A stretch of 64,000 bases of DNA, taken from Tropicimonas sp. IMCC6043. Its GTDB lineage: Bacteria; Pseudomonadota; Alphaproteobacteria; Rhodobacterales; Rhodobacteraceae. The notes under the pieces were generated by a model that had not been told where the DNA came from, did no database searches, and worked only from the letters and a program-made list of their open reading frames with translations. The stretch is from the NCBI RefSeq assembly GCF_004146235.1, contig NZ_SELO01000012.1, positions 1-64,000 on the forward strand, written 5' to 3'. Numbering within the stretch: position 1 is the stretch's first letter; every line of letters starts with the position of its first letter. This document shows, piece by piece, positions 56,474-64,000 of this stretch. The position numbers and the translations under genes are program-made.

Positions 56474-57727
56474 TCAGCGGATCGACCGCCCCTTGAAGAT
56501 CGCATCCGCGCCGAAACGTTCGCGGATCGCATCCGTCGCCCGCTCCGCCGCCGCGCGCGCACGGCCCTGCGGGTCGAGCAAATCGCCGCCCGGATCGTCC
56601 GGGCGCGCGGGCACCAGCTCCGAGATACCGACACCCAGCAGGCGAAACGGTCCGGCCCCGACCGCCTGCTCCAGCATCCGTGCGGCCTCCGAAAAGATGC
56701 GGTCGGCGAGCTGTGTCGGCTCCTCGAGCGCATGCCGGCGCGTCAGGATCCTGTGATCGGCCCGCTTGAGCTTGAGCGTGACAACCCGTCCCGCCAGCCG
56801 TTTCGCCTTGGCCCTGTCTGACACCTTCTCGCTCATCCGCCAGGCCAGGCCCCGAAGCGCCTCCAGCGCGCCGATATCTGTCGCGAAGGTGGTCTCGTTG
56901 GAGATCGATTTCGGTACCTCCGTCCGGGCGACGCGCCGTCTGTCCTGTCCGCGCGCGAGATGCCAGAGCCGGTCGCCCTGTCGGCCGAAGCGGTCCTGGA
57001 GCGCCGCGCGGTCCCAGCGGCGGAGATCGGCGAAGCTGCGAATCCCGGCGCGGGAGAGCTGCGACTGCGTCACCGCGCCGACGCCCCAGATCAGCGAGAC
57101 CTGCTTGTCGGAGAGGAAATCCAGCGTCTCAGCCTGCCCGATGACGGAAAATCCCCGCGGTTTTTCGAGATCGCTCGCCACCTTGGCGAGAAACTTGCAA
57201 TGGCTGAGCCCGATCGAGCCCGAGACGCCGATCTCGACCTCCATGCGCCGGACGAGCCGCGCCAGCATGACGGCGGGCGGCGCGTGGTGGAGCCGCGCCG
57301 TGCCGGTCATGTCGAGGAATGCCTCGTCGAGCGAGAGCGGCTCGACCGCCGGTGTCAGTTCCTCCATCATGTCGCGGATCTGCCGCGACACCCGCGCATA
57401 GATGTCGTGCCGCGGCTTCACCCAGATTGCCTCAGGGCAGAGCTTCCTTGCCTGGAAGGCCGGCATCGCCGAGCGCACGCCATAGAGCCGCGCGATATAG
57501 CAGCAGGTCGAGACCACGCCCCGCTGACCGCCGCCGACGATCACCGGCTTGTCGGCCAGCTCCGGTTCCATCGCCTTGTGAACCGAGGCGAAAAAGGCGT
57601 CGCAATCCATATGGGCAATCGAGAGATCGAAGAGTTCGGGATGCGCGAGCACCCGCGGGCTGCCGCAGGCCGGACAGCGGCGGCCGGTGTCGAAGGTTAC
57701 GAGGCAGTCTCGGCAAAGCGATGGCAT
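56474..57727 (-). CDS. dinB: DNA polymerase IV (DinB) with N-terminal zinc-ribbon-like extension
   Basis: A 417-residue Y-family translesion polymerase. The catalytic carboxylates lie in IAHMDCDAFFASV and LSLDEAFLDMTG; YGVRSAMPAFQARKLCP and the little-finger region LKRADHRILTRRHA are typical. Before the polymerase starts (about residue 36) there are Cys5, Cys8, Cys18 and Cys21 in a C-x2-C-x9-C-x2-C pattern suited to one zinc. No LexA box was found upstream. Convergent with mgsA. Confidence 0.93.
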   Translation of the reverse strand: MPSLCRDCLVTFDTGRRCPACGSPRVLAHPELFDLSIAHMDCDAFFASVHKAMEPELADKPVIVGGGQRGVVSTCCYIARLYGVRSAMPAFQARKLCPEAIWVKPRHDIYARVSRQIRDMMEELTPAVEPLSLDEAFLDMTGTARLHHAPPAVMLARLVRRMEVEIGVSGSIGLSHCKFLAKVASDLEKPRGFSVIGQAETLDFLSDKQVSLIWGVGAVTQSQLSRAGIRSFADLRRWDRAALQDRFGRQGDRLWHLARGQDRRRVARTEVPKSISNETTFATDIGALEALRGLAWRMSEKVSDRAKAKRLAGRVVTLKLKRADHRILTRRHALEEPTQLADRIFSEAARMLEQAVGAGPFRLLGVGISELVPARPDDPGGDLLDPQGRARAAAERATDAIRERFGADAIFKGRSIR

Positions 57728-57827
57728 GGCCGAAGACTACCGCGTCGCGGCCGCCGCCGCGAGAGGAACCGCGCGATCGGGCAGTGCCTCGGTGTAGCCG
57801 GGGGCGGACGGCCCCTCGGTCCTGTCC

Positions 57828-59144
57828 TCACACCTTGTCGCGCAGCGAATACCAGAGCATCGCCAGCACCAGCAGCGGCGTGCGAAACCGCGGCCCGCCC
57901 GGAAAGCGCGGTATCGGAACCGAGGCCATGGCATCGAAACGCTCGGCCTGACCTGCCAGCGTCTCGGCGGCGATCTGACCCGCGAGCGTGGCCATCGCCA
58001 GACCGTGGCCCGAATAGCCGGAGAAGCTCAGGATGTTGCCGGCAAGCCGGTCGAAATGCGGCATCCGGTTCATGGTAATCGCCAGAGTGCCGCCCCAGGC
58101 GTAGTCGAGCGAGACATCGCGAAGCTGCGGAAAGACCTCCAGCATCGGCCGCCGGACCTTGGCGCGGATATCGGCGGGGAAGCGGTAGCCATAGCTCTCG
58201 CCACCGCCGAAGAGCAGCCGGTGATCCTCGGAAAAACGGTAGTAATTGACCACGAACTTGCTGTCGCCCACCGCATAGTCGCCGCGGATGATGTCGGCCT
58301 GCCGTTCGGGCGAAAGTGGCTCTGTGGCGACGATGAAATTGTTGATCGGCATGACGCGCGCCGCCACCTGGCCGTCCAGACCGCCGAGATAGCCGTTACA
58401 GGCGAGGATAACGTGATCAGCGGTGATCTCGGCCGAAGCTGTCTTCAACCGCGCAGGCGCGCCCTTGGTGATCTCGACGACCTTGGATCCCTCGTGGAGA
58501 CGCGCCCCCGCCGCGACCGCCAGCCGGGCCAGACCCAGCGCGAAGCGCAGCGGGTCGAGATGGCCGGCGTTTTCGTCGAGGAAACCGCCGTGATAGGCGT
58601 CCGAGCCGATGATCGCGCGGATCTCGTCCCGGTCGATGAAGCGGATCGGATCATAGGCGTAGCGCTCGCGCAGGTGGTCGACATAGGCGCGCGTCTCCGG
58701 CACGAAACGCGCCTTGTGGTCGGCGTGGATCAGGCCGGGGTGGAAGGTGCAGTCCTCCATTTCAGGCCGGGCAGTGAGGTCCCGGACGAGATCGACCGAC
58801 TGAAGCGAGATTTCCCAGAGCCGCCGCGCGGCCGCCTCGCCGAACTTCGCCTCGAGCGTCTCCTGGTCGACCCGTTGCCCCGGCCAGACCTGACCGCCGT
58901 TGCGCCCGGAAGCGCCGAAGCCCACGCGCTGCGCTTCGAGCAGCACCACGTCATAGCCGCGTTCGGCGAGGTGCAGCGCGGCCGAGAGCCCGGTATAGCC
59001 GCCGCCGACGATGCAGACATCGGCGCGCAGCGTGCCTTCGGCCGGGGCGAAGGGGGGCAGCGGTCGCGCCGCGCTCGCGTAATAGGAGCCGGGATACTCC
59101 CCGGGTGTGTCGTTGACGGTGAGCAGATCGAGGGACTGGGACAC
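57828..59144 (-). CDS. puuB: FAD-dependent gamma-glutamylputrescine oxidase-like protein
   Basis: A 438-residue DAO-family flavoprotein. The N-terminal FAD motif ADVCIVGGGYTGLSAALHLA (about 41-60) and GFGASGRNGGQVWPGQR are characteristic of PuuB. A C-terminal FSGYSGHGLAMATLAGQIAAE is also typical. It should oxidise gamma-glutamylputrescine to the aldehyde. It belongs with the synthetase-like and aminotransferase genes further right, though a BNR gene on the other strand separates it from them. Confidence 0.85.
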   Translation of the reverse strand: MSQSLDLLTVNDTPGEYPGSYYASAARPLPPFAPAEGTLRADVCIVGGGYTGLSAALHLAERGYDVVLLEAQRVGFGASGRNGGQVWPGQRVDQETLEAKFGEAAARRLWEISLQSVDLVRDLTARPEMEDCTFHPGLIHADHKARFVPETRAYVDHLRERYAYDPIRFIDRDEIRAIIGSDAYHGGFLDENAGHLDPLRFALGLARLAVAAGARLHEGSKVVEITKGAPARLKTASAEITADHVILACNGYLGGLDGQVAARVMPINNFIVATEPLSPERQADIIRGDYAVGDSKFVVNYYRFSEDHRLLFGGGESYGYRFPADIRAKVRRPMLEVFPQLRDVSLDYAWGGTLAITMNRMPHFDRLAGNILSFSGYSGHGLAMATLAGQIAAETLAGQAERFDAMASVPIPRFPGGPRFRTPLLVLAMLWYSLRDKV

Positions 59145-59243
59145 GGGTCAGGCCTGTTTTCGAAAGGGGAGGGGCGGAGAGATCGGACTCGGTCGGGGCG
59201 ATGCTCTCATGCTACTTTGCGCCGACGGTGCGGAGGAAACGCC

Positions 59244-60407
59244 ATGACCATCACCTTGCTTGTCGGAACCACGAAGGGGGCTTTCCTGCTCGACGCAGGC
59301 GCGGATCGCCAGGGTTGGATGATCCGCGGTCCGTTCTGCGACGGATGGGGCATCAACCACATGATCGGCGACCCCGAGAGTGGCACGATCTGGGCCGCGG
59401 GCGGCGGTCAGTGGCCGGGGGCCGGCGTCTGGCGCTCGACCGATCACGGCGAGAGCTGGCAGGTCAGCCAGTTCGCCAATGGTGCGGCCAATGACTGGAT
59501 TGCCGCCAATGCCGAGCTGGCGGAGGAATGGGGCATGGAGGTTGCGCCGGCGGCGCCCTTCGATGGCACGGTCGACGCGCTCTGGTCGCTCGGCCGCGCC
59601 AACGGCCGGCTTTACGCGGGAGCCAAGCCTGCCGCGTTCTTCGCCAGCGACGATGGCGGCGTCACCTGGGAACTGCTGCCGGCGCTCGGGGAGATTCCGG
59701 GTCGCGAGAGCTGGGAGCCCGGTGCGGCCGGCCTTACGCTGCACACCATCCTGCCGGATCCGGAGGACGCGAGACGGATCTGGATCGGGATCTCCGCGGC
59801 CGGCGTCTTCGCGACCGAGGATGGCGGCGAGAACTGGGACCTGCGTGTCCGGCTTGCCAACGAGCCCGCCTCGGGCGACCACCCGCCGCATCCGGGCCAC
59901 GAGCGCGAGACCGCATCGGGAACGATCGGCCTCTGTGTTCACAACATGGTCAAGGCACCGGGCGACGGCGAACTGCTCTACCAGCAGAACCATCATGGCG
60001 TCTTTCGCAGCGTCGATGGCGGGCGAAGCTGGCGCGACATCACTGCCGGCCTGCCGTCGGATTTCGGATTTCCCATCGCCGTGCATCCGCGCGACCCCGA
60101 CGTGATCTGGACCTTGCCGCTCAATGGCGACAGCAAGGGCCGTTTCCCGCCCGACGCCTCCGCGGCGGTCTGGCGATCGCGCGACGGTGGCCAGAGTTGG
60201 GAGAAGTGCCAGAACGGGCTTCCGGTGAAGGACTGCTACTTCACCGTGCTCCGGCAAGCGATGGCGACCGACAGCGGCACGCCGGCGGGGGTCTATTTCG
60301 GCAGCAACAGCGGCAGCATCTTTGCCAGTCTCGACGAGGGCGAGAGCTGGCAGGCCATCGCCCAGCACCTGCCGACGGTGCTGAGCGTGGAGGTGCTGGA
60401 ACGATAG
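59244..60407 (+). CDS. BNR/Asp-box beta-propeller protein
   Basis: A 387-residue protein with repeated Asp-box motifs, for example SDDGGVTWELL, TEDGGENWDL, SVDGGRSWRD, SRDGGQSWEK and SLDEGESWQA. Such repeats form a sialidase-like propeller, but catalytic Arg/Tyr/Glu residues of sialidases are not evident. No signal peptide is seen. Function unknown; similar genes are annotated as exo-sialidase-like without proof. The start at 59244 has GGAGG; a very long upstream extension of this frame is antisense to puuB and was rejected. Confidence 0.75.
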   Translation: MTITLLVGTTKGAFLLDAGADRQGWMIRGPFCDGWGINHMIGDPESGTIWAAGGGQWPGAGVWRSTDHGESWQVSQFANGAANDWIAANAELAEEWGMEVAPAAPFDGTVDALWSLGRANGRLYAGAKPAAFFASDDGGVTWELLPALGEIPGRESWEPGAAGLTLHTILPDPEDARRIWIGISAAGVFATEDGGENWDLRVRLANEPASGDHPPHPGHERETASGTIGLCVHNMVKAPGDGELLYQQNHHGVFRSVDGGRSWRDITAGLPSDFGFPIAVHPRDPDVIWTLPLNGDSKGRFPPDASAAVWRSRDGGQSWEKCQNGLPVKDCYFTVLRQAMATDSGTPAGVYFGSNSGSIFASLDEGESWQAIAQHLPTVLSVEVLER

Positions 60408-60437
60408 GAGGGTCGTGGCAGGCACGGGAGGCGTCCC

Positions 60438-61829
60438 CTACCTGTAGATTCCCTCGTCCTTGATCTGCGCCAGCGACAGGTCGAACACCTTCACCGCGCG
60501 CTCGATCATCAGATCGACATCGGATTTCGTCAGGACGAGCGGGGGCGCGACGATCATCCGGTCGCCGACATGGCGCATGACGAGACCGTTGGCAAAGGCG
60601 TGGCCGCGGGCGATCAGGCCCACCGTCCCCTTGGGCGCCTCGAAGGGCGCGCGGGCGGACTTGTCCGGCGTCATCGCGACCGAGGCCATGAAGCCCCGGA
60701 TCGTCGCCTCGCCGATCAGCGGATGATCGGCCAGCGCCTGCCATTTCTCGGCGAGATAGGGGCCGGTCACCTCGGCCACGTTCTCGACGAGCTTCTCCTC
60801 TTCGAGGATGCGCAGGTTCTCCAGCGCCACGGCGCAAGACACCGGATGTCCGGAATAGGTATAGCCGTGGTTGAACTCGCCGGCCTCCGCGACGACCTGC
60901 GCGACATCGTCACTGACGATCGAGGCGCCGATGGCGGCATAGCCCGACGACAGCCCCTTGGCGACGGTCATGATGTCCGGCCGGATGTCGTAGCTCTGGG
61001 AGCCGAACATCTTCCCGGTCCGCCCGAAGCCGCAGATCACCTCATCGGCGATCAGAAGGATCTCGTGCGCGTCACAGATCGCCTGGATCTCCGGCCAGTA
61101 GCTCTCGGGCGGAATGATCACGCCACCCGCGCCCTGGATCGGCTCGGCGATGAAGGCGGCGACATTGTCCTCTCCGAGCTCGGCGATCTTCGCCTCGAGC
61201 TCACGTGCTCGTGCGATGCCGAAGTCCTTCGGGCTCATCTCGCCGCCCTCCGACCACCAGTCCGGCTGGTTGATATGGTGGATGCCGGGGATCGGCAGGC
61301 CGCCCTGCGCATGCATGCCGCTCATCCCGCCGAGGCTCGCGCCAGCCATGGTGGAGCCGTGATAGGCGTTCTTGCGCGAGATGATCGCCGTCTTCGTCGG
61401 CTTGCCCATCGCCGCCCAGTAATGGCGCACGAGGCGGACATTGGTGTCATTCGCATCTGACCCGCCAAGCGCGTAGAAGACGTGGTTCAGGTTACCCGGC
61501 GCGATCTCCGCCAGCTTCTGAGCAAGCGCGATCGCGGGTACGTGGGAGGTCTGGAAGAAGGTATTGTAATAGGGCAGCTCGCGCATCTGCCGCGCGGCCG
61601 CCTCGGCGATGCTGTCCCGTCCGTAACCGACGTTGACACACCACAGCCCGGCCATGGCGTCGAGGATCCTGTTGCCGTTGGTGTCGGTGAGCCAGACGCC
61701 CCTGGCCGATTTTATGATCCGCGGGCCGATCTCGGCCAGCGCCGCACCGTTGGTAAAGGGGTGCATGTGATGCGCCGAGTCGATCGCCTGCAGCGCCTCG
61801 GTGGGCGGGTGGTTGGTCAGCATGTTCAT
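60438..61829 (-). CDS. spuC: Class III aminotransferase, probable putrescine-pyruvate aminotransferase
   Basis: A 463-residue PLP enzyme. Motifs include HHMHPFTNGA at the N-terminus, YYNTFFQTSHVPAIALAQKL, YALGGSDANDTNVRLVRHYW, and the PLP Lys in MTVAKGLSSGYAAIG. The pattern is that of SpuC-type polyamine:pyruvate transaminases, but omega-amino acid substrates cannot be excluded. It is 15 bases from the synthetase-like gene on the same strand, which supports a polyamine role. Confidence 0.85.
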   Translation of the reverse strand: MNMLTNHPPTEALQAIDSAHHMHPFTNGAALAEIGPRIIKSARGVWLTDTNGNRILDAMAGLWCVNVGYGRDSIAEAAARQMRELPYYNTFFQTSHVPAIALAQKLAEIAPGNLNHVFYALGGSDANDTNVRLVRHYWAAMGKPTKTAIISRKNAYHGSTMAGASLGGMSGMHAQGGLPIPGIHHINQPDWWSEGGEMSPKDFGIARARELEAKIAELGEDNVAAFIAEPIQGAGGVIIPPESYWPEIQAICDAHEILLIADEVICGFGRTGKMFGSQSYDIRPDIMTVAKGLSSGYAAIGASIVSDDVAQVVAEAGEFNHGYTYSGHPVSCAVALENLRILEEEKLVENVAEVTGPYLAEKWQALADHPLIGEATIRGFMASVAMTPDKSARAPFEAPKGTVGLIARGHAFANGLVMRHVGDRMIVAPPLVLTKSDVDLMIERAVKVFDLSLAQIKDEGIYR

Positions 61830-61844
61830 GAGGTGTCCTTTCCG

Positions 61845-63215
61845 TCAGGCGTTCAGCAGCAGGTGCTGTCGTTCCCAGGGGGAAATTTCGCGTTTGTATT
61901 CATCGTGTTCGGCGTGCTTGATGTCCGAGTAGAGCTGGCAGAACTCGGGGCTCAGCACCTCCCGGACCTCGTGGTCCTCGTCGAAGAGCTCCAGCGCATA
62001 GCCGAGATCCTCCGGCAGGCGCGTGTCGCACTCGTAGACCTCGTGCTCGGCGATCGGTCGCGGCTCGACCCGGTTGACCAAGCCGAGATAGCCGCAGGCG
62101 AGGCTGGCGGCGATCGCGAGATAGGGGTTGGAATCGATTCCGATCACCCGGTTTTCGACCCGCCGTGCGGCCGGCTTCGAATTGGGAATCCGAAGGCCGG
62201 TGGTGCGGTTGTCCTGGCCCCATTCGAGATTCGTCGGCGCGCTCATGCCTTCCGCGTTAAAGCGGCGGAAGGAGTTCACATAGGGCGCGAGCAGCGGCAC
62301 GACCGACATCAGGTATCTCTGGCTGCCGCCGATGAAATGGTGGAACGCGTCGGAGGGGCTGCCGTCGGGGTTGGAGAAGATATTCGCGCCCGCGCGATCC
62401 ACCACCGACTGGTGGATATGCATCGCCGAGCCCGGCTCGTCGCGCATCGGCTTGGCCATGAAGGTGGCAAAGACGCCGTTCTTGAGTGCCGCCTCGCGGA
62501 CCGAACGCTTGAAATAGAATACCTGGTCGGCTTGTTTCAGCGGGTCGCCGTGCAGCAGGTTGATCTCGATCTGGCCGGCACCGCCTTCCTGGATCACTGT
62601 GTCGATCTCGAGCCCCTGCGCCTCGGCATAGTCGTAGATCGTGTCGATCACCTCGCCATATTCGTCCACCGCGACCATCGAATAGGCCTGTCGGCTGGCG
62701 CCCTTGCGGCCGGTGCGGCCGAGCGGCGGCTCGATCGGTTCGTTGGGGTCGGTATTGGGCTTGGTGAGATAGAACTCGAGCTCCGGGGCGACCACCGGCT
62801 GCCAGCCTTTTTCGGCGTAGAGGCCGAGCACGCGCTTGAGGACATTGCGCGGCGCGATCGGCAGCGGCGCGCCCTCGCGGGTTTCCAGGTCGCAGATCAC
62901 CTGAAGCGTCGCGTCTTCGGCCCAGGGGGCCGCAACGGCGGTAGACATGTCGGGCCGGAGGACAATGTCGCGCTCGAGCCACTGGTCCTCGATATCCATG
63001 TCGACATATTCGCCGGAGATCGTCTGGTAGAAGAGCGAGATCGGCAGGAAGAATCTCTCGTCGGGGCTGAACTTGTGGCTGGGCATCGCCTTGCCGCGCG
63101 ACATGCCGACGATGTCGGGGATGATCGCCTCGACCTCCTCGAGCCGGCGCTCGCCGAGATACTCGGTGAACGCTTCGGGCAGATGCGCGATCCAGCTCTT
63201 GCGGTTGCGCGACAT
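61845..63215 (-). CDS. Glutamine synthetase-family protein, probable gamma-glutamylputrescine synthetase
   Basis: A 456-residue GS-fold ligase, distinct from glnA and with no adenylylation Tyr context. The N-terminus RNRKSWIAHLPEAFTEYLGE, the metal-binding VAPELEFYLTKP, and MRDEPGSAMHIHQSVVDR and SKPAARRVENRVIGID are seen. The PuuA/GlnT group ligates glutamate to putrescine, and neighbours (PuuB-like oxidase, aminotransferase, GntR) match. I chose the ATG at 63215 with GAGGG upstream; the frame extends 25 codons further. Confidence 0.85.
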   Translation of the reverse strand: MSRNRKSWIAHLPEAFTEYLGERRLEEVEAIIPDIVGMSRGKAMPSHKFSPDERFFLPISLFYQTISGEYVDMDIEDQWLERDIVLRPDMSTAVAAPWAEDATLQVICDLETREGAPLPIAPRNVLKRVLGLYAEKGWQPVVAPELEFYLTKPNTDPNEPIEPPLGRTGRKGASRQAYSMVAVDEYGEVIDTIYDYAEAQGLEIDTVIQEGGAGQIEINLLHGDPLKQADQVFYFKRSVREAALKNGVFATFMAKPMRDEPGSAMHIHQSVVDRAGANIFSNPDGSPSDAFHHFIGGSQRYLMSVVPLLAPYVNSFRRFNAEGMSAPTNLEWGQDNRTTGLRIPNSKPAARRVENRVIGIDSNPYLAIAASLACGYLGLVNRVEPRPIAEHEVYECDTRLPEDLGYALELFDEDHEVREVLSPEFCQLYSDIKHAEHDEYKREISPWERQHLLLNA

Positions 63216-63303
63216 GGAGAAACCCTCGTTGAATGCGGACGCAGCAGGGCGGGGCATGGCCCGTTCCGCTGTCCCTCGATTTATGATCAAATTATGGGAA
63301 GTG

Positions 63304-63987
63304 TCAATCAGCGCCGTCGCCGGTGACGGATTCCGGCGCCTCGAGCATCGACAGGCGAATCTGTTCGAGGCCCTGGAGGATGTCGCGTTCGATGGCTGCC
63401 TGAACTTTAGGCGGATTGCCTGTGGCGAGGGCGTCGAGGGTCGCGCCGTGCTGATCGGGAAGATTCGATGTGCCGTAACGTCCGCAGACGATCCGGAGTG
63501 ACGGGCCGACCCGGAGCCAAAGGCCGAGAACGAGGCGCTCCAGCACCTCCGCCTCGGCGCGGGCGTAGAGGTGGAAGTGGAAGCGGAAATTCTGCTCGAG
63601 ATAGAGCCGGATATTGCCTTTTTCGATCGCCGAATCGATCCGGCGGTCGATTTCCCGCAGCTCGGAAATCAGCGTCGCATCAGCCCGTTCCGCGGCCCTG
63701 CGGGCCAGTTCCGGCTCCACCGCCTGGCGAGAAAAGGAAATTTGTTCCAACTGGTTAGGCGAAAGCACCGGGACGGTGATCCGGCGGTTGCCGAGCGCCT
63801 CGAGCGCGCCCTCGGCGGTGAGCCGCCGGATCGCTTCGCGCACGGGCGTCATGCCTGCGCCGAGATGATCGCGCAGCCCCATGATCGTCACGGCCTGGCC
63901 CGGTTCGACCTCGCCGAAGAGGATCATGTCGCGCAGTCGGCGATAGATCGCTTCGTGCTCCGGTGTCTTTGCCTCTTGCCTGTGCAA
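63304..63987 (-). CDS. GntR-family (FadR subfamily) transcriptional regulator, start may lie beyond the window
   Basis: A 227-residue regulator. The winged HTH is IYRRLRDMILFGEVEPGQAV, then MTPVREAIRRLTAEGALEAL, and a C-terminal FCD effector domain follows (ARRAAERADATLISELREID, FRFHFHLYARAE). It is divergent from nothing in view and reads leftward toward the polyamine genes, so it likely controls them. The first in-frame start visible is TTG at 63987, and the frame stays open to the window's end, so the true start may be outside. Confidence 0.85.
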   Translation of the reverse strand: MHRQEAKTPEHEAIYRRLRDMILFGEVEPGQAVTIMGLRDHLGAGMTPVREAIRRLTAEGALEALGNRRITVPVLSPNQLEQISFSRQAVEPELARRAAERADATLISELREIDRRIDSAIEKGNIRLYLEQNFRFHFHLYARAEAEVLERLVLGLWLRVGPSLRIVCGRYGTSNLPDQHGATLDALATGNPPKVQAAIERDILQGLEQIRLSMLEAPESVTGDGAD

Positions 63988-64000
63988 CGGCCTTGCCCTT

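Noticed and set aside
58005-59243. 413-codon N-terminal extension of the BNR gene
   Set aside because: It is antisense to puuB; the true start has GGAGG at 59244 and the propeller begins there.
61845-63215. Second glnA
   Set aside because: The GS fold is right, but the motifs and the neighbours (PuuB-like, aminotransferase, GntR) fit the PuuA/GlnT type; the true glnA with adenylylation site is at 14422-15828.

Overview
The window looks like a chromosomal segment of an alphaproteobacterium of the Rhodobacterales (Roseobacter/Rhodobacter group). The evidence is high G+C with strong codon bias, an F1-only ATP synthase operon (atpHAGDC without F0 genes), the prfA-prmC-DUF4167 and glnB-glnA neighbourhoods, DUF2125 and DUF3445 genes, and an R. 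sphaeroides-like smo/mtlK polyol cluster. The genus cannot be fixed from sequence alone.

Left edge (1-2855): the end of an integrated element. It holds an IS3-family copy cut off inside its transposase, a 47-codon gene tail exposed at the IS end, a 471-residue tyrosine integrase, and a tRNA-Cys whose 3' end faces the integrase and is the likely attachment site.

2856-33139: core genes. These are rpsD with a hairpin-rich leader, a lipase-like gene, hisC-tyrC-extensin-like as an overlapping operon, a hydrolase/OsmC fusion, a nucleoside hydrolase-GrpB-GNAT overlapping run, a DUF3445 gene, ornithine cyclodeaminase opposite a tiny Lrp/AsnC-like protein, glnB-glnA divergent from nnr, mazG opposite an M20 amidohydrolase, prfA-prmC and DUF4167, a lactamase-fold-like protein, DUF2125, ChaC, a MotA/ExbB-like plus giant coiled-coil OmpA-like pair, an M23 peptidase and clpA.

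33140-41129: gloB divergent from a methyltransferase, then the F1 ATP synthase operon. A glycosyltransferase-like gene of clearly lower G+C, with a substituted active-site glutamate, sits between atpG and atpD and starts inside the atpG stop codon. This is the most striking anomaly of the window.

41130-42381: a gene-poor stretch with perfect hairpins around a cold-shock protein gene.

42382-55914: a divergent hexitol utilisation cluster. Rightward are a LacI regulator, a polyol ABC importer (SmoEFGK-like) and four polyol/sugar dehydrogenases. Leftward are a PfkB kinase resembling tagatose kinase, a GatZ/KbaZ protein with no class II GatY/KbaY aldolase partner, a second PfkB kinase and a small transaldolase-like enzyme. 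The set suggests import of hexitols, oxidation to fructose or tagatose, phosphorylation, and conversion to fructose 6-phosphate. TTTAC/GTAAA inverted repeats at both promoter regions are candidate LacI-family operators.

55915-64000: methylglyoxal synthase, a DNA polymerase IV with an N-terminal zinc-ribbon-like segment, and a putrescine/polyamine catabolism cluster (GntR regulator, gamma-glutamylputrescine synthetase-like enzyme, class III aminotransferase, PuuB-like oxidase) with an oppositely oriented BNR beta-propeller gene inside it. The GntR gene may start beyond the right edge. No rRNA, CRISPR array or recognisable defence system was seen.
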